DNA from: Methanogenium sp. S4BF
GTDB lineage: Archaea; Halobacteriota; Methanomicrobia; Methanomicrobiales; Methanomicrobiaceae
Direction: 5' to 3'
Assembly (NCBI RefSeq): GCF_029633965.1
Contig: NZ_CP091277.1
Span: 699,940 to 763,939, forward strand
DNA: 64,000 nt
Shown here: positions 35,809-45,600 of the stretch, piece after piece
Numbering within the stretch: position 1 is the first letter of the stretch
Layout of the letters: the number at the start of each line of letters is the position of its first letter
The notes under the pieces: generated by a model
What the model was told of the DNA's origin: nothing
Database searches by the model: none
Seen by the model: the letters and a program-made list of their open reading frames with translations, nothing else
Translations under genes and position numbers: made by a program

Positions 35809-38612
35809 GCCTGCAGCAGGGGTCGAAGATAAACTCCGGTATAACTTCTCTTTTCAGCCGCCACTTCTTCCGGGGTGCCGGATATAAGAATCTCACCACC
35901 ATACTCACCGCCCTCCGGTCCCAGATCAATCAGGTAGTCGGCCGATTTTATCATATCCAGATTATGCTCGATGACAATGACCGTATTCCCCTTTTCGACC
36001 AGTTCATTCAGCACCCCGATCAGCTTCTTTACATCATGGAAATGCAGGCCGGTAGTGGGTTCATCCAGGAGATAGATGGTCTTCCCCGTCCCTTTTTTGG
36101 ACAGTTCACGGGTCAGTTTAATCCGCTGCGCCTCTCCTCCCGAAAGGGTGGTCGAACTCTGGCCCAGTTTGATATAGCCCAGCCCGACTTTCTGCAGGGT
36201 TTTGAGCTTCTGCAGAATGGATGGGTGATTTTCGAACAGTTCGACGCCCTCATCGACCGTCATTTCGAGGACATCTGCGATCGTCTTTTCCCTGAACCGG
36301 ACCTCGAGTGTTTCTGCGTTGTAGCGCTTCCCTTTGCACTCCTCACATTCCACATATACGTCCGGCAGGAAATTCATCTCAATCTTGATGAGCCCATCGC
36401 CGCTGCAAGCCTCACACCGTCCTCCTTTGACATTGAAGGAGAAACGGCCGGGTTTATATCCCCGCATCTTTGCCTCTTTGGTGCCGGCAAAGACCTTGCG
36501 GATTTCATCAAACACCTTTGTGTAGGTGGCAGGATTTGACCGTGGCGTCCGTCCGATCGGGCTTTGATCGATGACAATGACTTTGTCGGGCTGTGTGTCA
36601 AACGCGATGGAACGGTACTTGCCCGGTGTCACACTCGATTTGTGGATGGTCTTCATCAGTGCCCGGTACAGGGTGTCATAGATGAGGGTTGATTTTCCGC
36701 TCCCCGACATGCCGGTAACGACCGTAAATACCCCCTGCGGGATGTGGGCATCCACATTCTTCAGGTTGTTTTCCGTGCATCCCAGCAGATGGATATATTC
36801 ATGGGAGATACGGCGCCGGTCCGGGACGGGAATGAATTCCGCACCGGAGAGGTACCTCCCGGTGAGAGACTCGGCGTTCTGCTCGATCTCAGCCGGGGTG
36901 CCTGCCGCAACGACTCTGCCGCCGTGGATGCCCGCTCCCGGTCCCATATCCACGACATGGTCTGCCTGCCGGATGGTATCCTCATCATGCTCAACCACAA
37001 TGAGGGTATTTCCCAGATCACGCAGGTGCTGCAGGGTCTCAATCAGGCGGTGGTTGTCCCGCTGATGCAGGCCGATGGATGGCTCGTCAAGGACGTATAA
37101 TACCCCCATCAGATTAGAACCGATCTGGGTTGCAAGACGGATGCGCTGCGCCTCCCCGCCGGAGAGGGTGCCTGCCGCACGGGAGAGCGTGATATAGCCA
37201 AGGCCGACCTCTTCCAAAAATCCCAGCCGTGAATGGATCTCTTTTAAGACCTGCCGTGCGATCTCTTCTTCTTTTGCCGTGAGGGTGAGGTCCCGGAAGA
37301 ATGCACTGCAGCTGCTGATGGAGAGGTCTGTCACATCAATGATGGACTTGCCGTCAATACGGATGGCAAGCACCTTCGGTTTCAGGCGCTGTCCGTTGCA
37401 GGAGGGGCAGCCGGATATCCGCATGAATTTTTCCAGTTCCCTGCGGCGGTATTCAGACTTTGTCTGTCCGTAGAGACGCTCTGCCTGGGGCAGGAGGCCC
37501 TCCCATGTGCCATTATGCGCCCAGTGCCCCTCGCCGCCTTTCATATTCATCCGGAACTCAATCTTCTCATCAGACCCATACATCAGGGCCCGGTACTGCT
37601 CGTCGCTCAGGTCGGCAATCGGCGTGAAGATGGTGAATCCATAGTGTTTTGCAACCGCTGCGAGGTACTGGATCCGGTATCCGTCCAGGAAATTGCGGTA
37701 GAGGGCCACCGCCCCGTCGGCGATTGATTTGTCCCGTTCCGGGATAATCAGGTCAGGGTCCAGTTCCATCCGGATTCCAAGTCCCTTGCACTCCTCACAG
37801 GCACCGAACGGGCTGTTGAAGGAGAACATGCGTGGCTGGAGTTCTTCAAATGAGATGCCGCAGACAGGGCACGCCATCCGGGAGGAGTAAATGTGTTCTT
37901 TCTCCCCGTCTTTCCCTGCAACAATGACAAGGCCATCGGATTTGTGCACCGCATTTTCCACGGCCTCCACCAGCCGGGACCGGTCATCATTCATGCACCG
38001 GTCAAGGACAATCTCGATGTCATGCTTCACATACCGTTCCAGCTGAATCTCTTCATCTGTCCGGATAATAGTCCCGTCTACTCTGGCACGGACATATCCC
38101 TCTTCGTTCAGGTCTTTTATCAGCTGCTGGTAGGTCCCCTTCTTCTGGCGGATGATAGGCGAGAGGATGGTCACTTCACCGGAGAAGTCGGATTCAATTG
38201 CATCTGCGATCCGCTCCGGCGACTGTGATTCAATTTTGATGCCATGCTCCGGGCAGTAGGGCGTCCCGATGCGTGCAAAGAGCAGGCGGAGGTAGTCATA
38301 GATTTCGGTGACGGTACCGACCGTACTGCGTGGATTTTTCGAGGTTGTCTTCTGTTCAATGGATATTGCGGGGGAGAGGCCTTCGATGGAGTCGACATCC
38401 GGCTTATTCATGAGGCCAAGAAACTGCCGGGCATAGGCGGAGAGTGACTCCACATACCGCCGCTGCCCTTCCGCATATATGGTGTCGAAGGCGAGGGTTG
38501 ATTTTCCGGACCCGGAAACACCGGTAATAACGATAAACCGGTCCCGTGGGAGGTCCAGTGTTACGTTCTGCAGGTTGTGTTCCCGTGCTCCGCGTATGGT
38601 AATATGATCCAT
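35805..38612 (-). CDS. uvrA: UvrA excinuclease ATPase subunit
   Basis: Damage-sensing ABC ATPase dimer that loads UvrB. Two ABC modules: Walker [10 protein letters not shown] (about residue 32) and GMSGSGKST (about 635). Signature [12 protein letters not shown] occurs in the first, [12 protein letters not shown] in the second. The zinc modules are CPVCG/CEECKG and [16 protein letters not shown]. The open frame runs 54 codons further upstream, but the family start [14 protein letters not shown] at 38612 is clear, giving 935 residues. It overlaps uvrC by four bases and is the first gene of uvrA-uvrC-uvrB. Only 60 bases separate it from the divergent small gene. Confidence 0.97.
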   Translation of the reverse strand: MDHITIRGAREHNLQNVTLDLPRDRFIVITGVSGSGKSTLAFDTIYAEGQRRYVESLSAYARQFLGLMNKPDVDSIEGLSPAISIEQKTTSKNPRSTVGTVTEIYDYLRLLFARIGTPYCPEHGIKIESQSPERIADAIESDFSGEVTILSPIIRQKKGTYQQLIKDLNEEGYVRARVDGTIIRTDEEIQLERYVKHDIEIVLDRCMNDDRSRLVEAVENAVHKSDGLVIVAGKDGEKEHIYSSRMACPVCGISFEELQPRMFSFNSPFGACEECKGLGIRMELDPDLIIPERDKSIADGAVALYRNFLDGYRIQYLAAVAKHYGFTIFTPIADLSDEQYRALMYGSDEKIEFRMNMKGGEGHWAHNGTWEGLLPQAERLYGQTKSEYRRRELEKFMRISGCPSCNGQRLKPKVLAIRIDGKSIIDVTDLSISSCSAFFRDLTLTAKEEEIARQVLKEIHSRLGFLEEVGLGYITLSRAAGTLSGGEAQRIRLATQIGSNLMGVLYVLDEPSIGLHQRDNHRLIETLQHLRDLGNTLIVVEHDEDTIRQADHVVDMGPGAGIHGGRVVAAGTPAEIEQNAESLTGRYLSGAEFIPVPDRRRISHEYIHLLGCTENNLKNVDAHIPQGVFTVVTGMSGSGKSTLIYDTLYRALMKTIHKSSVTPGKYRSIAFDTQPDKVIVIDQSPIGRTPRSNPATYTKVFDEIRKVFAGTKEAKMRGYKPGRFSFNVKGGRCEACSGDGLIKIEMNFLPDVYVECEECKGKRYNAETLEVRFREKTIADVLEMTVDEGVELFENHPSILQKLKTLQKVGLGYIKLGQSSTTLSGGEAQRIKLTRELSKKGTGKTIYLLDEPTTGLHFHDVKKLIGVLNELVEKGNTVIVIEHNLDMIKSADYLIDLGPEGGEYGGEILISGTPEEVAAEKRSYTGVYLRPLLQA

Positions 38613-38672
38613 AAATTCGTTCCAGATATATATGCGCACTGCATAAATAGACCTACAGGTAGGGGTATAATA

Positions 38673-38897
38673 ATGGAACACCCGACGGACACGCCAACGT
38701 GCAACTTCTGCAAAAAGAGAGCAATCGGCATGCAGATACTGGGCTGCTGCAAACAGGAGGTCTGCGAAGACCATGCTGAGAAGATGCTGATTGCCATGAA
38801 ACCCGGCGAGAGAAAGGACTGGGGGGCATGCTACTATGTCCGCTACCCCGAAAAACCTGAATCCGGGGAAGAGAATTCGGAAACCGAACCGGAATAA
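38673..38897 (+). CDS. Small CxxC/CxxH putative zinc-binding protein, copy 1
   Basis: 74 residues, no known family recognised. Conserved ligands are C10 and C13 (TCNFC), C31 and H34 (VCEDH), with extra C25, C26 and C53. The core [12 protein letters not shown] is shared almost word for word with the second copy 550 bases on. An acidic C-terminal tail ([11 protein letters not shown]) is unique to this copy. The spacing CxxC-17-CxxH suggests a single treble-clef or zinc-ribbon-like knuckle (inference). A TATA-like GCATAAATAG lies 25-30 bases before the ATG, so the message is near-leaderless. Divergent from uvrA. Confidence 0.75.
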   Translation: MEHPTDTPTCNFCKKRAIGMQILGCCKQEVCEDHAEKMLIAMKPGERKDWGACYYVRYPEKPESGEENSETEPE

Positions 38898-39224
38898 CGG
38901 GCACAGACTTGAGTGAATACAGATTCCTGCTCCCTGACTTTACTGTTTCGTCGGAGGTGCCCTGTCAGGAATGGCTGAACTTTCCGGACGCCCACGGTAG
39001 TGCCAGCCGGGATCGGTTTGAATCAGATCCTTACGTTTTTCAGACAGAGTCCTTACAGCCGGTGTAATTGCCTTGCCGGGGAGGACGGAGGCGAGGCACG
39101 GGTTTACCCCTTTTTTCTTTCGGAAGGGAGAGCTGCTGTACTCTGTATCTGGTATTAAGGTCGATAATTTCCGTCCAAAAATGCACACAAACCAGTTAAA
39201 TATCACCTGTTGAAATTTATATCC
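38898..39224. other. Gap between the two small zinc-type genes
   Basis: 327 bases. On the minus strand 38940-39206 is open for 88 codons, with no recognisable motif, no ribosome site and overlap of the promoter of the second copy; I do not call it a gene. A TTAAATATC element at about 39196-39204 is a TATA candidate for the second copy. Confidence 0.35.
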
Positions 39225-39404
39225 ATGAACACCCCGACGTCGAATGCAAGGTGTGATTTTTGTGTGAAGAAGGCAATCGGTATGCAGATCCTGGGATCAG
39301 TAACTCAGAATGTCTGCGAAGACCATGCCGAGAAGATGCTGATTGCCATGAAACCCGGTGAGAGAAAGGACTGGGGAGAGTGCTATTTTATCCGCTACGA
39401 ATGA
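39225..39404 (+). CDS. Small CxxC/CxxH putative zinc-binding protein, copy 2
   Basis: 59 residues, paralogue of the gene at 38673. C10, C13, C31, H34 and C53 are kept, while the CC pair at 25-26 is lost (GSV instead). The DNA coding for [22 protein letters not shown] is nearly identical in the two copies, which points to a recent duplication or ongoing conversion. No ribosome site; a TATA-like element about 25 bases upstream fits a leaderless message. The next gene, a DNA glycosylase, begins 16 bases after its stop. Confidence 0.75.
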   Translation: MNTPTSNARCDFCVKKAIGMQILGSVTQNVCEDHAEKMLIAMKPGERKDWGECYFIRYE

Positions 39405-39420
39405 GATACTCTCAAGACAG

Positions 39421-39954
39421 GTGAATGATTACTTCGCATCAGGACTTGCACCGGTTTCCGGTGCTCATCCGCATGTCCTGATTCTGGGCAGTTATCCGAG
39501 TGAACTGTCGTTGCAGCGGCATCAGTACTACGGCAATCCCCGGAATCAGTTCTGGAGAATAATGGGAATGGTTCTCTCATTCCGTTCTGATTTTCCGGAA
39601 CTGCCCTACCAGAACCGGCTGAACTGCCTGACCGCCCATGGCATTGCCATCTGGGATGTGCTTGCGTCATGTTCGCGCAAGGGCAGCAGTGACAGCTCAA
39701 TCTGTGATACCATACCAAATGATATTCGCCGTTTTTTAGCGGACCACCCTTCAATCCGCTGCATTGCCTTAAACGGAAAGACGGGTGCAGGACACTGGTT
39801 TCAGCGGTATTTTTCTGATCTCCTGAACGATGAAGACAGGGGACTGAGGGTGATATCCCTTCCGTCAACCTCTCCCGCCTATGCAGGGATGAGCCTTGAA
39901 GGGAAGGCTGTTATCTGGCGGCAGATAACTGAAGTTTGCATGAAATCTGAATGA
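39421..39954 (+). CDS. DNA-deoxyinosine glycosylase (UDG family 6, HDG-like)
   Basis: Base-excision enzyme of the uracil-DNA glycosylase superfamily, most like the family that removes hypoxanthine (deaminated adenine). Motif 1 is LILGSYPSELSL with the following QYYGNPRNQFWRIM, and motif 2 is LPSTSPAYAG near the C-terminus. The GTG at 39421 is chosen because it gives 177 residues starting just before the domain; the frame is open upstream, but only inside the small zinc-type gene. Preferred substrate cannot be fixed by eye. It forms a repair neighbourhood with uvrABC. Confidence 0.85.
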   Translation: MNDYFASGLAPVSGAHPHVLILGSYPSELSLQRHQYYGNPRNQFWRIMGMVLSFRSDFPELPYQNRLNCLTAHGIAIWDVLASCSRKGSSDSSICDTIPNDIRRFLADHPSIRCIALNGKTGAGHWFQRYFSDLLNDEDRGLRVISLPSTSPAYAGMSLEGKAVIWRQITEVCMKSE

Positions 39955-40091
39955 ACAAAGCGTTCCTGCTTCTGACATTTGAAGGAGCAGGCATGGTGGT
40001 ATTCAGAAGTCCGGCAGTCATCATTACAAAAACCGGGGGAAAGGATCCAGATGATGGACAATAACGGGGAGCGTGAGATGGTCAACCGGAA

Positions 40092-40550
40092 TTATTCGCT
40101 GTCCATTCCATTCTGTTTTCCATGCAGCTCTTCAATATCGATACGAATGACTGCCACCTGAGTCAGGTTCAGATCATCGACACAATATTCTTCGCCGTGA
40201 TAACGGTCAATGATACAGGCAATCCCGTCTTTTATCTGCTGTTCATTGTCAAGTATTGCTGCTGTTCCGAAGCCAACGACGCTTTGATACTTCATATTGT
40301 ATGAACAGGGATGGTCGCCGCGAAGTGTTTCATAATACAAATCAACTTCAAAACAGACATGTTTGTTGCTTCTGAGAAAGTCCATTTTTGTCCCGGTTAT
40401 TGAACTGTGCAGATAAATGGCTCCGTCTCTGTATCCGAAAGACATCGGCACGATATAGGGCCGCCCATTGTTGCAGAGACCGAGACGTAAATACGGTGCA
40501 TCTGACAATATCTTCTCAATCACTTTGTTATCCACGATTTTTTCGCTCAT
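40092..40550 (-). CDS. Pyridoxamine-phosphate-oxidase-fold flavoprotein (Nim family)
   Basis: 152-residue split-barrel FMN-binding protein of the NimA/5-nitroimidazole-reductase group. Visible motifs: YLRLGLCNNGRPYIVPMSFGY, GAIYLHSS, KMDFLRSN and CFEVD, followed by YQSVVGFGTA. Its role in archaea is unknown; some relatives reduce nitroimidazoles or bind heme or F420. Two ATGs lie nine bases apart; the second (40550) is eight bases after AGGATG and is preferred. Confidence 0.85.
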   Translation of the reverse strand: MSEKIVDNKVIEKILSDAPYLRLGLCNNGRPYIVPMSFGYRDGAIYLHSSITGTKMDFLRSNKHVCFEVDLYYETLRGDHPCSYNMKYQSVVGFGTAAILDNEQQIKDGIACIIDRYHGEEYCVDDLNLTQVAVIRIDIEELHGKQNGMDSE

Positions 40551-40559
40551 GTGACACAT

Positions 40560-40893
40560 CCTGCTCTTTCTGCCGGGAAAGATCAGAGATATATATTCAT
40601 TATCGTTTGGAATCGATTTCGCTGCCGATGGCAGAGTTGAAAAGAGGAGAGAGATACCGTACCGGCCAGAATCCGGGCAATTCGTGATGATGGAAACTCA
40701 TAGAGACCATCAGGGGGAGTGCACAGGGGCAAACGGAGTCGGGCCGGGGATTCGCTGGCATGAGGCCAGGAGTTCAGCTCACTTCGTACAGAATCTTAAT
40801 GACAAACAGCGCCTGTATCACGTATCCTGATTTTTTCCGAACAACCGGTATTCTCAAAAATCCGGAGATATCATGGAAAACAAACCGGGATGA
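40560..40893. other. Gap without a recognised gene
   Basis: 334 bases. Only short shadow frames are seen. A GC-rich stretch (about 40720-40770) stands out in base composition but shows no convincing tRNA-like or hairpin structure. Confidence 0.35.
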
Positions 40894-41600
40894 TTGTATG
40901 CATACCATAACGAAATCCGAAAAAACGTTCCTGGACTCGTTTTCCTGATGCTTCCGGGAAAAGGTGTCTGGACATACGCCGGTGTGGACCATCCGATCGT
41001 CCAAAACCGGACCGGGACCTGGTTGGCTGCCATCCTTGCAGCTGTTTTTGGTTATATTGTGATAAAACTGGCCCCACAAACCGGTTTCCCGACATCCGGG
41101 ACGACAACGTCTCGAACAGAGAGCGTTTTTGTATCCGGTTATCCTGGGTCTTGTGTTTGCCCTGGTGGAGATTCGGGTCGTTCTGGCAATGAACCTGCCC
41201 GCTATCCATGTAGCCTTTCCGTATTCCATTCCCGTGTATCTCAGCGGCGGGATCTTCCTTGAAATCCTCTATCATCTTATCCCGACAGGTTTTCTGGTTT
41301 GATTTATCTCAAATGTCCTGCTGAAAGGTGATAAACAGGCCGAGGTTTTTGTCGTGGTTGCTGTTCTCGCAAGTCTGTGGGAACCGATCATGCAGATAAC
41401 AGGCATGTATCAGATGGGAATGCTTCCGGGTACGATTTTCGGATCCGGCCTCTTCATCTTTATATTTGCCGGGAACCTCATTCCCATTGCCCTTTTTCCG
41501 CAAATACGAATTCCTGGCCCCGGTGATCCGGAGGCTTGCTGACTATAGTCTGTGGCACGTAATCTGGCCGATGATCTATTACAGATCCTTTCCGTTTTAG
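40894..41600 (+). pseudogene. Decayed multi-helix membrane protein
   Basis: A membrane protein of unknown family broken into three frames. Frame one (from 40894) gives GTWLAAILAAVFGYIVIKLAP. A shift near 41085 leads to frame two, with FLYPVILGLVFALVEIRVVLAM and IFLEILYHLIPTGF. An in-frame TGA at 41300-41302 interrupts it, and it then resumes as VFVVVAVLASLWEPIMQI. A second shift near 41505 leads to FFRKYEFLAPVIRRLADYSLWH and a stop at 41598-41600. Two frameshifts and one stop argue for a dead gene rather than a sequencing error. The exact 5' end is uncertain. Confidence 0.65.
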
Positions 41601-41652
41601 CAGGACGAAGGACACGAAGAATTATTACGAAAGGAGAGGTCTGCGCAGAGTT

Positions 41653-42342
41653 CTACCGTATCCCGATAAAGACAGCATACAGCCCACGGTGATACGGGCA
41701 CCGGATTTCTGAGAATCCCGCTGCCTCCAGCATCTCCCGGAATCCGTCCGGCGTGGGTATTCGTTCCCGTGCCCCGTCCCATGATGCACGCTGCCGCTGT
41801 GCTTCTTCCGGGTCAAGGCCGGCATCCTGCATGAACGTCTCCCAGCGGGCCAGCTGGCATTGCTCCTCATCTGCAGTCGGGGGCCGTACAACACATCCCG
41901 TGATGCAGACGCCGCCGGGGCGAAGTGCACGATATGCCCGTCTGAGCACCGTCTGCTGTTCGTGGGATTCAAGGGCAGGAAAGCAGAAGGAGCTCACCAC
42001 GGCATCGTACGGCCCGGCCGGCCACGGCTCCCGGATATCTCCCATTATCATTATGACGCTCTCAAGCTCCGTTTTCTGCCGGGCAACCGCAAGCATGGCC
42101 TCAGAACTATCAATGCAGATGACAGCTGCCTCCGGGTGAATTGATCGGATTCGGGCGGTGAGGATACCGGTACCGCAGCCAAGTTCAAGCACCCGGACGC
42201 TATGCTTCGGGATGGCATCGGTGACAGCACCATAGAAGTATTCCATCCCGGGGACGATCCGTGCGGTCATGTCGTCATAGTCTGCCGCCATTTTTACAGA
42301 GTCCCACTGCATGCCTGCCTCTTCCTCAGTGTCCCTCGCCAT
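41653..42342 (-). CDS. SAM-dependent methyltransferase (class I)
   Basis: 229-residue Rossmann-fold methyltransferase. SAM-binding motif I is VLELGCGTGIL (about residue 50), then ICIDSSEAML, and the PFAM-type YDAVVSSFCFPAL. The substrate is unknown. The frame is open further upstream, but the ATG at 42342 follows AGGAGAGG at moderate spacing. A TATA-like element (about 42385-42395) lies correctly before it, so this start is preferred to the ATGs at about 42375 and beyond. Confidence 0.85.
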   Translation of the reverse strand: MARDTEEEAGMQWDSVKMAADYDDMTARIVPGMEYFYGAVTDAIPKHSVRVLELGCGTGILTARIRSIHPEAAVICIDSSEAMLAVARQKTELESVIMIMGDIREPWPAGPYDAVVSSFCFPALESHEQQTVLRRAYRALRPGGVCITGCVVRPPTADEEQCQLARWETFMQDAGLDPEEAQRQRASWDGARERIPTPDGFREMLEAAGFSEIRCPYHRGLYAVFIGIR

Positions 42343-42629
42343 GTATCTTTGCCTCTCCTGTGTTCCATTCACGGTCATCTTTGGGATATGACATATTTTT
42401 TGTGCTGCAAAAAAGGGCCCTCCGGATGGAATCCCGTCCTTGGTTTTCCGGCCCACCCGGCAGCCATCGGGACGTGCTTACAGATGTGTGCCAAAGACAG
42501 GGAAATAAATCGTTTTATGCACAGGAATGCATCGTTTCACGATATCGTGGCAGGGCAGTAATAGCATCCGACACTGCCTGCTCTCTTACCGGACGACAAA
42601 CCATCACTCCTGCGAAAAAAGCAGACCCT

Positions 42630-45600
42630 CTAAAAAATACCATGATGTTTTTTCAGGTATTCCCGTATTTTCTCAGATTCCAGCCAGCCCTGATCCAGAC
42701 GGTGCACGATATCATCAATGGCCCGGACCTGTTTCAGGATGGGTTCAGCCACCTCCTCATCAGAAAAGCCGATGATACCGGTAATAACCGCAAGGGGGTT
42801 CCTGATTTCGTCATTTAATGTCCCAAGCTGCATCAGATTCTGTTCTATCTGGCGGAGAGCGGTCGCCTCCCGGTCCCGGGCTTCACGTTCCTCCGTCAGA
42901 TCACGAACGAGCGACAGAATGAAATGACGGCCACGAAGCTCAATCATCCGGGCGTTCACATGCACCGGGAATACGGACCCGTCTTTTCGCACGTGTTCAG
43001 CATCAAACGAAATCGTGTTACCGGTCTGAAGTGCGATAACCCGTGCCGCATCTTCTTTTCTGACCGGCCCGGTATTGATATCAGCAACAGTAAGGTTCAG
43101 GAGTTCTTCACGGGAATATCCCAGACGACTGCAGGCAACATCATTAACCTCCACAAAAAATCCCCGACTATTATCTGCCAGCACCTCATGCAGAAAAACG
43201 GCTTCGTTAATATTATTGAAAATCTCGTGGTATTTTTGTTCATTCTCGATAAGGGCATCCTCTGCCCGTTTCTTCTCTGTCTGATCATCATACACCGCGA
43301 CAACCTCTCCGGACGGCAACCGGTACACGTAATTCTCACGCCACCCCTGAATAGATTCGTCTTTATACTCTGCAAGGGGCAAATATTCCGGTTTCCCTGT
43401 TTCAAAGACCCTGCGCAGGACAGCAGGCAGGCCAAACGCCTCAGCACCGGGGAAGACTGCAAAGATACTTTTCCCGATTACATCCTCCCGCCGAATATCA
43501 TCAATCGCTTCTGCTGCCTTGTTGATGTCCCGGAAGATGAAGTCACTTCCGTCTTCGGTCACATCATATACCGCCACACCACTGCTCATATTGCTGAAGA
43601 GCTCCCGGAACTTCTCCTCGCTCTCCCGGAGACGGACTTCAGCAGACCGCCTGCTCAGATAATTACTGATACGTTCACTGATGATCTTTAAGAGCGAACG
43701 TTCTTCAGGCAGGAAAGATTCCTCATCAGAATGGTCTCGCAGGTACCTCACCGTGATCGTCCCAAACACACGGGTATCCACAAAAATCGTGTTGTCGATC
43801 ACCGGTCCGGTTTCCTGAAACCCTTCCGTCTGGTACGTATGACCATCGGTCTGCACCGCAACACCCGTATCCGCAGGATACTGCATCGCTGCCTGAATGG
43901 CAGGAAGGATTCCGTAAAATAACTCTTCATCAGAGGGTTTTTGGAGAGTGATTTCTGAGATCTCCCGCAGGCAGGTCAGCTCTTTCACACGCTCTTCCAG
44001 GGCATGCGAGGTCTCAAGGATCTGGTGTTCAGCCTCTTTCATCAAGGTGATATCACGAATGGATTCAATGGCGCCGGTGACATTCCCTTCAGAATCGTAG
44101 AGACGGCACGCAGTAAACCAGACATAGGCTCCCCTTTCCTTATAGAGATGGGGCACATAATTTTCTGCAACCAGCGTATCTCCCTCTTCATACCATACCG
44201 GATACTCAATTTGATCACGAAGTTCTGTATGAAGCATGAGATCAATCAGAATCGGCCGGCGTTTTCCATAGACCCGATACCCATATTCATAGTTCCCCTC
44301 ACCCAGCATCTCAGACGCAGGAATGCCCGTCATCGCCTCTATAGCCTTATTCCACGCGATAACACGGCCGTTCGTATCAATGGCAAACGTAGCATCCGGC
44401 AGGAACTCGATAATCTGCGAAAGGCGGCGTTCGGTCTCCCGCAACTCCTGCTGACTCACTACCAGATCCTTCAGATACTCACGCAGTTTCTCTTCACCTG
44501 CTGCAAGATCCTGATACGCCGCCTTCAGGGAATTATTCTTCTCCAGAATCTCCTCCTCTGCCTTCCGGCGTTTCTCCTCGAGTTCAATGCTGTACAGGGC
44601 AAATCCCAGATCGCCGGCCACCTCAGCGAAGAGTTCCTGCTCCTCAGTGTCACGTGCCAGTTCACGGGAGACATAGGTGGAAATGATCCCATAGACGGTG
44701 CCGTCAGACTCAAGACGTTTCGTTAGTCCACTCATCTTTTTATAGGACCAGGGGAGCGGGCAGTCGGTGCAGGTCTTCGTGGGATCATCGGTTACCACAA
44801 CCTCACCTGTCGCGATTGCCCTCTTTGCACACCCGGTGAGGTTGCCTTCCTTCAGGTACTCAAGCATCGGCCGGAACGTATCGCCGGAGTCTGATACTGC
44901 TATGGACTGTGTTTTACCATCCCTGTCAAACAGGACAATCCAGACATTTTCATACCCTCCTACCCCGGTCAGGGCCCCGCAGGTTTTTTCTGTCAGTACC
45001 TGGGGATCTTTTTCCTGCACAATCAGCTGATTCACATTTCGGATAGAGGCCAGCAGTCTGTTCAGGTGATAAATCCGCTCTTCCGCCTGTCTGCGTTCGG
45101 TGATATCAGATGTAAATCCAAGAGACATCCCGTTGGGGAGCACGATGGCACTCAGATTGACGGTACAGATACTCCCGTCTTTTTTCAGCAGGCGTGTCTC
45201 GGACTTTAAATGACCGGTCTCCTGCAACATCCGGAAACCCTGGCGTGCTTCGTCCAGGTCTTCCGGCAGTACAAGTTGGGTGATATTCATCGCGAGAAGT
45301 TCATCCCCGGTATACCCCAAGAGATCACACGCCGCCTGATTGACTTCACGATAGTGGCCCCCTGCATCAGTGACAAAGACCCCCTCCGGTGAGCTGTCAA
45401 TATAACTCCGATATTTCTGTTCAGAAAAGGTGAGTTCTTCTTCAGTCTGCTTATGATGCTCCACCAGGGCTGCCAGTTTGAGATTGCTGTAACTCAGATC
45501 CGAGATCATGCGGGCAAACTTCTGGTAAAATACCATTGCTGTCTGCACTTTCTCATGGCTCCATCGCGGAACACGTTCAAGAGCAGCAAGATACGCTTCT

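Noticed and set aside
38940..39206. 88-codon minus-strand frame between the two mini-protein genes
   Set aside because: No ribosome site, no motif, and it covers the likely promoter of the second mini-protein gene.
39860..39920. Possible copy of the double-hairpin repeat near CCTCTCCCGCC and TATGCAGGG
   Set aside because: The bases code for the conserved SPAYAG motif of the glycosylase, so the resemblance is coding, not a repeat.
40715..40775. GC-rich stretch considered as a tRNA or structured RNA
   Set aside because: No cloverleaf with acceptor and T-loop consensus could be drawn.
44004..44726. 240-codon plus-strand frame inside the PAS/GAF sensor
   Set aside because: Antisense to clear PAS/GAF coding sequence and without motif support.
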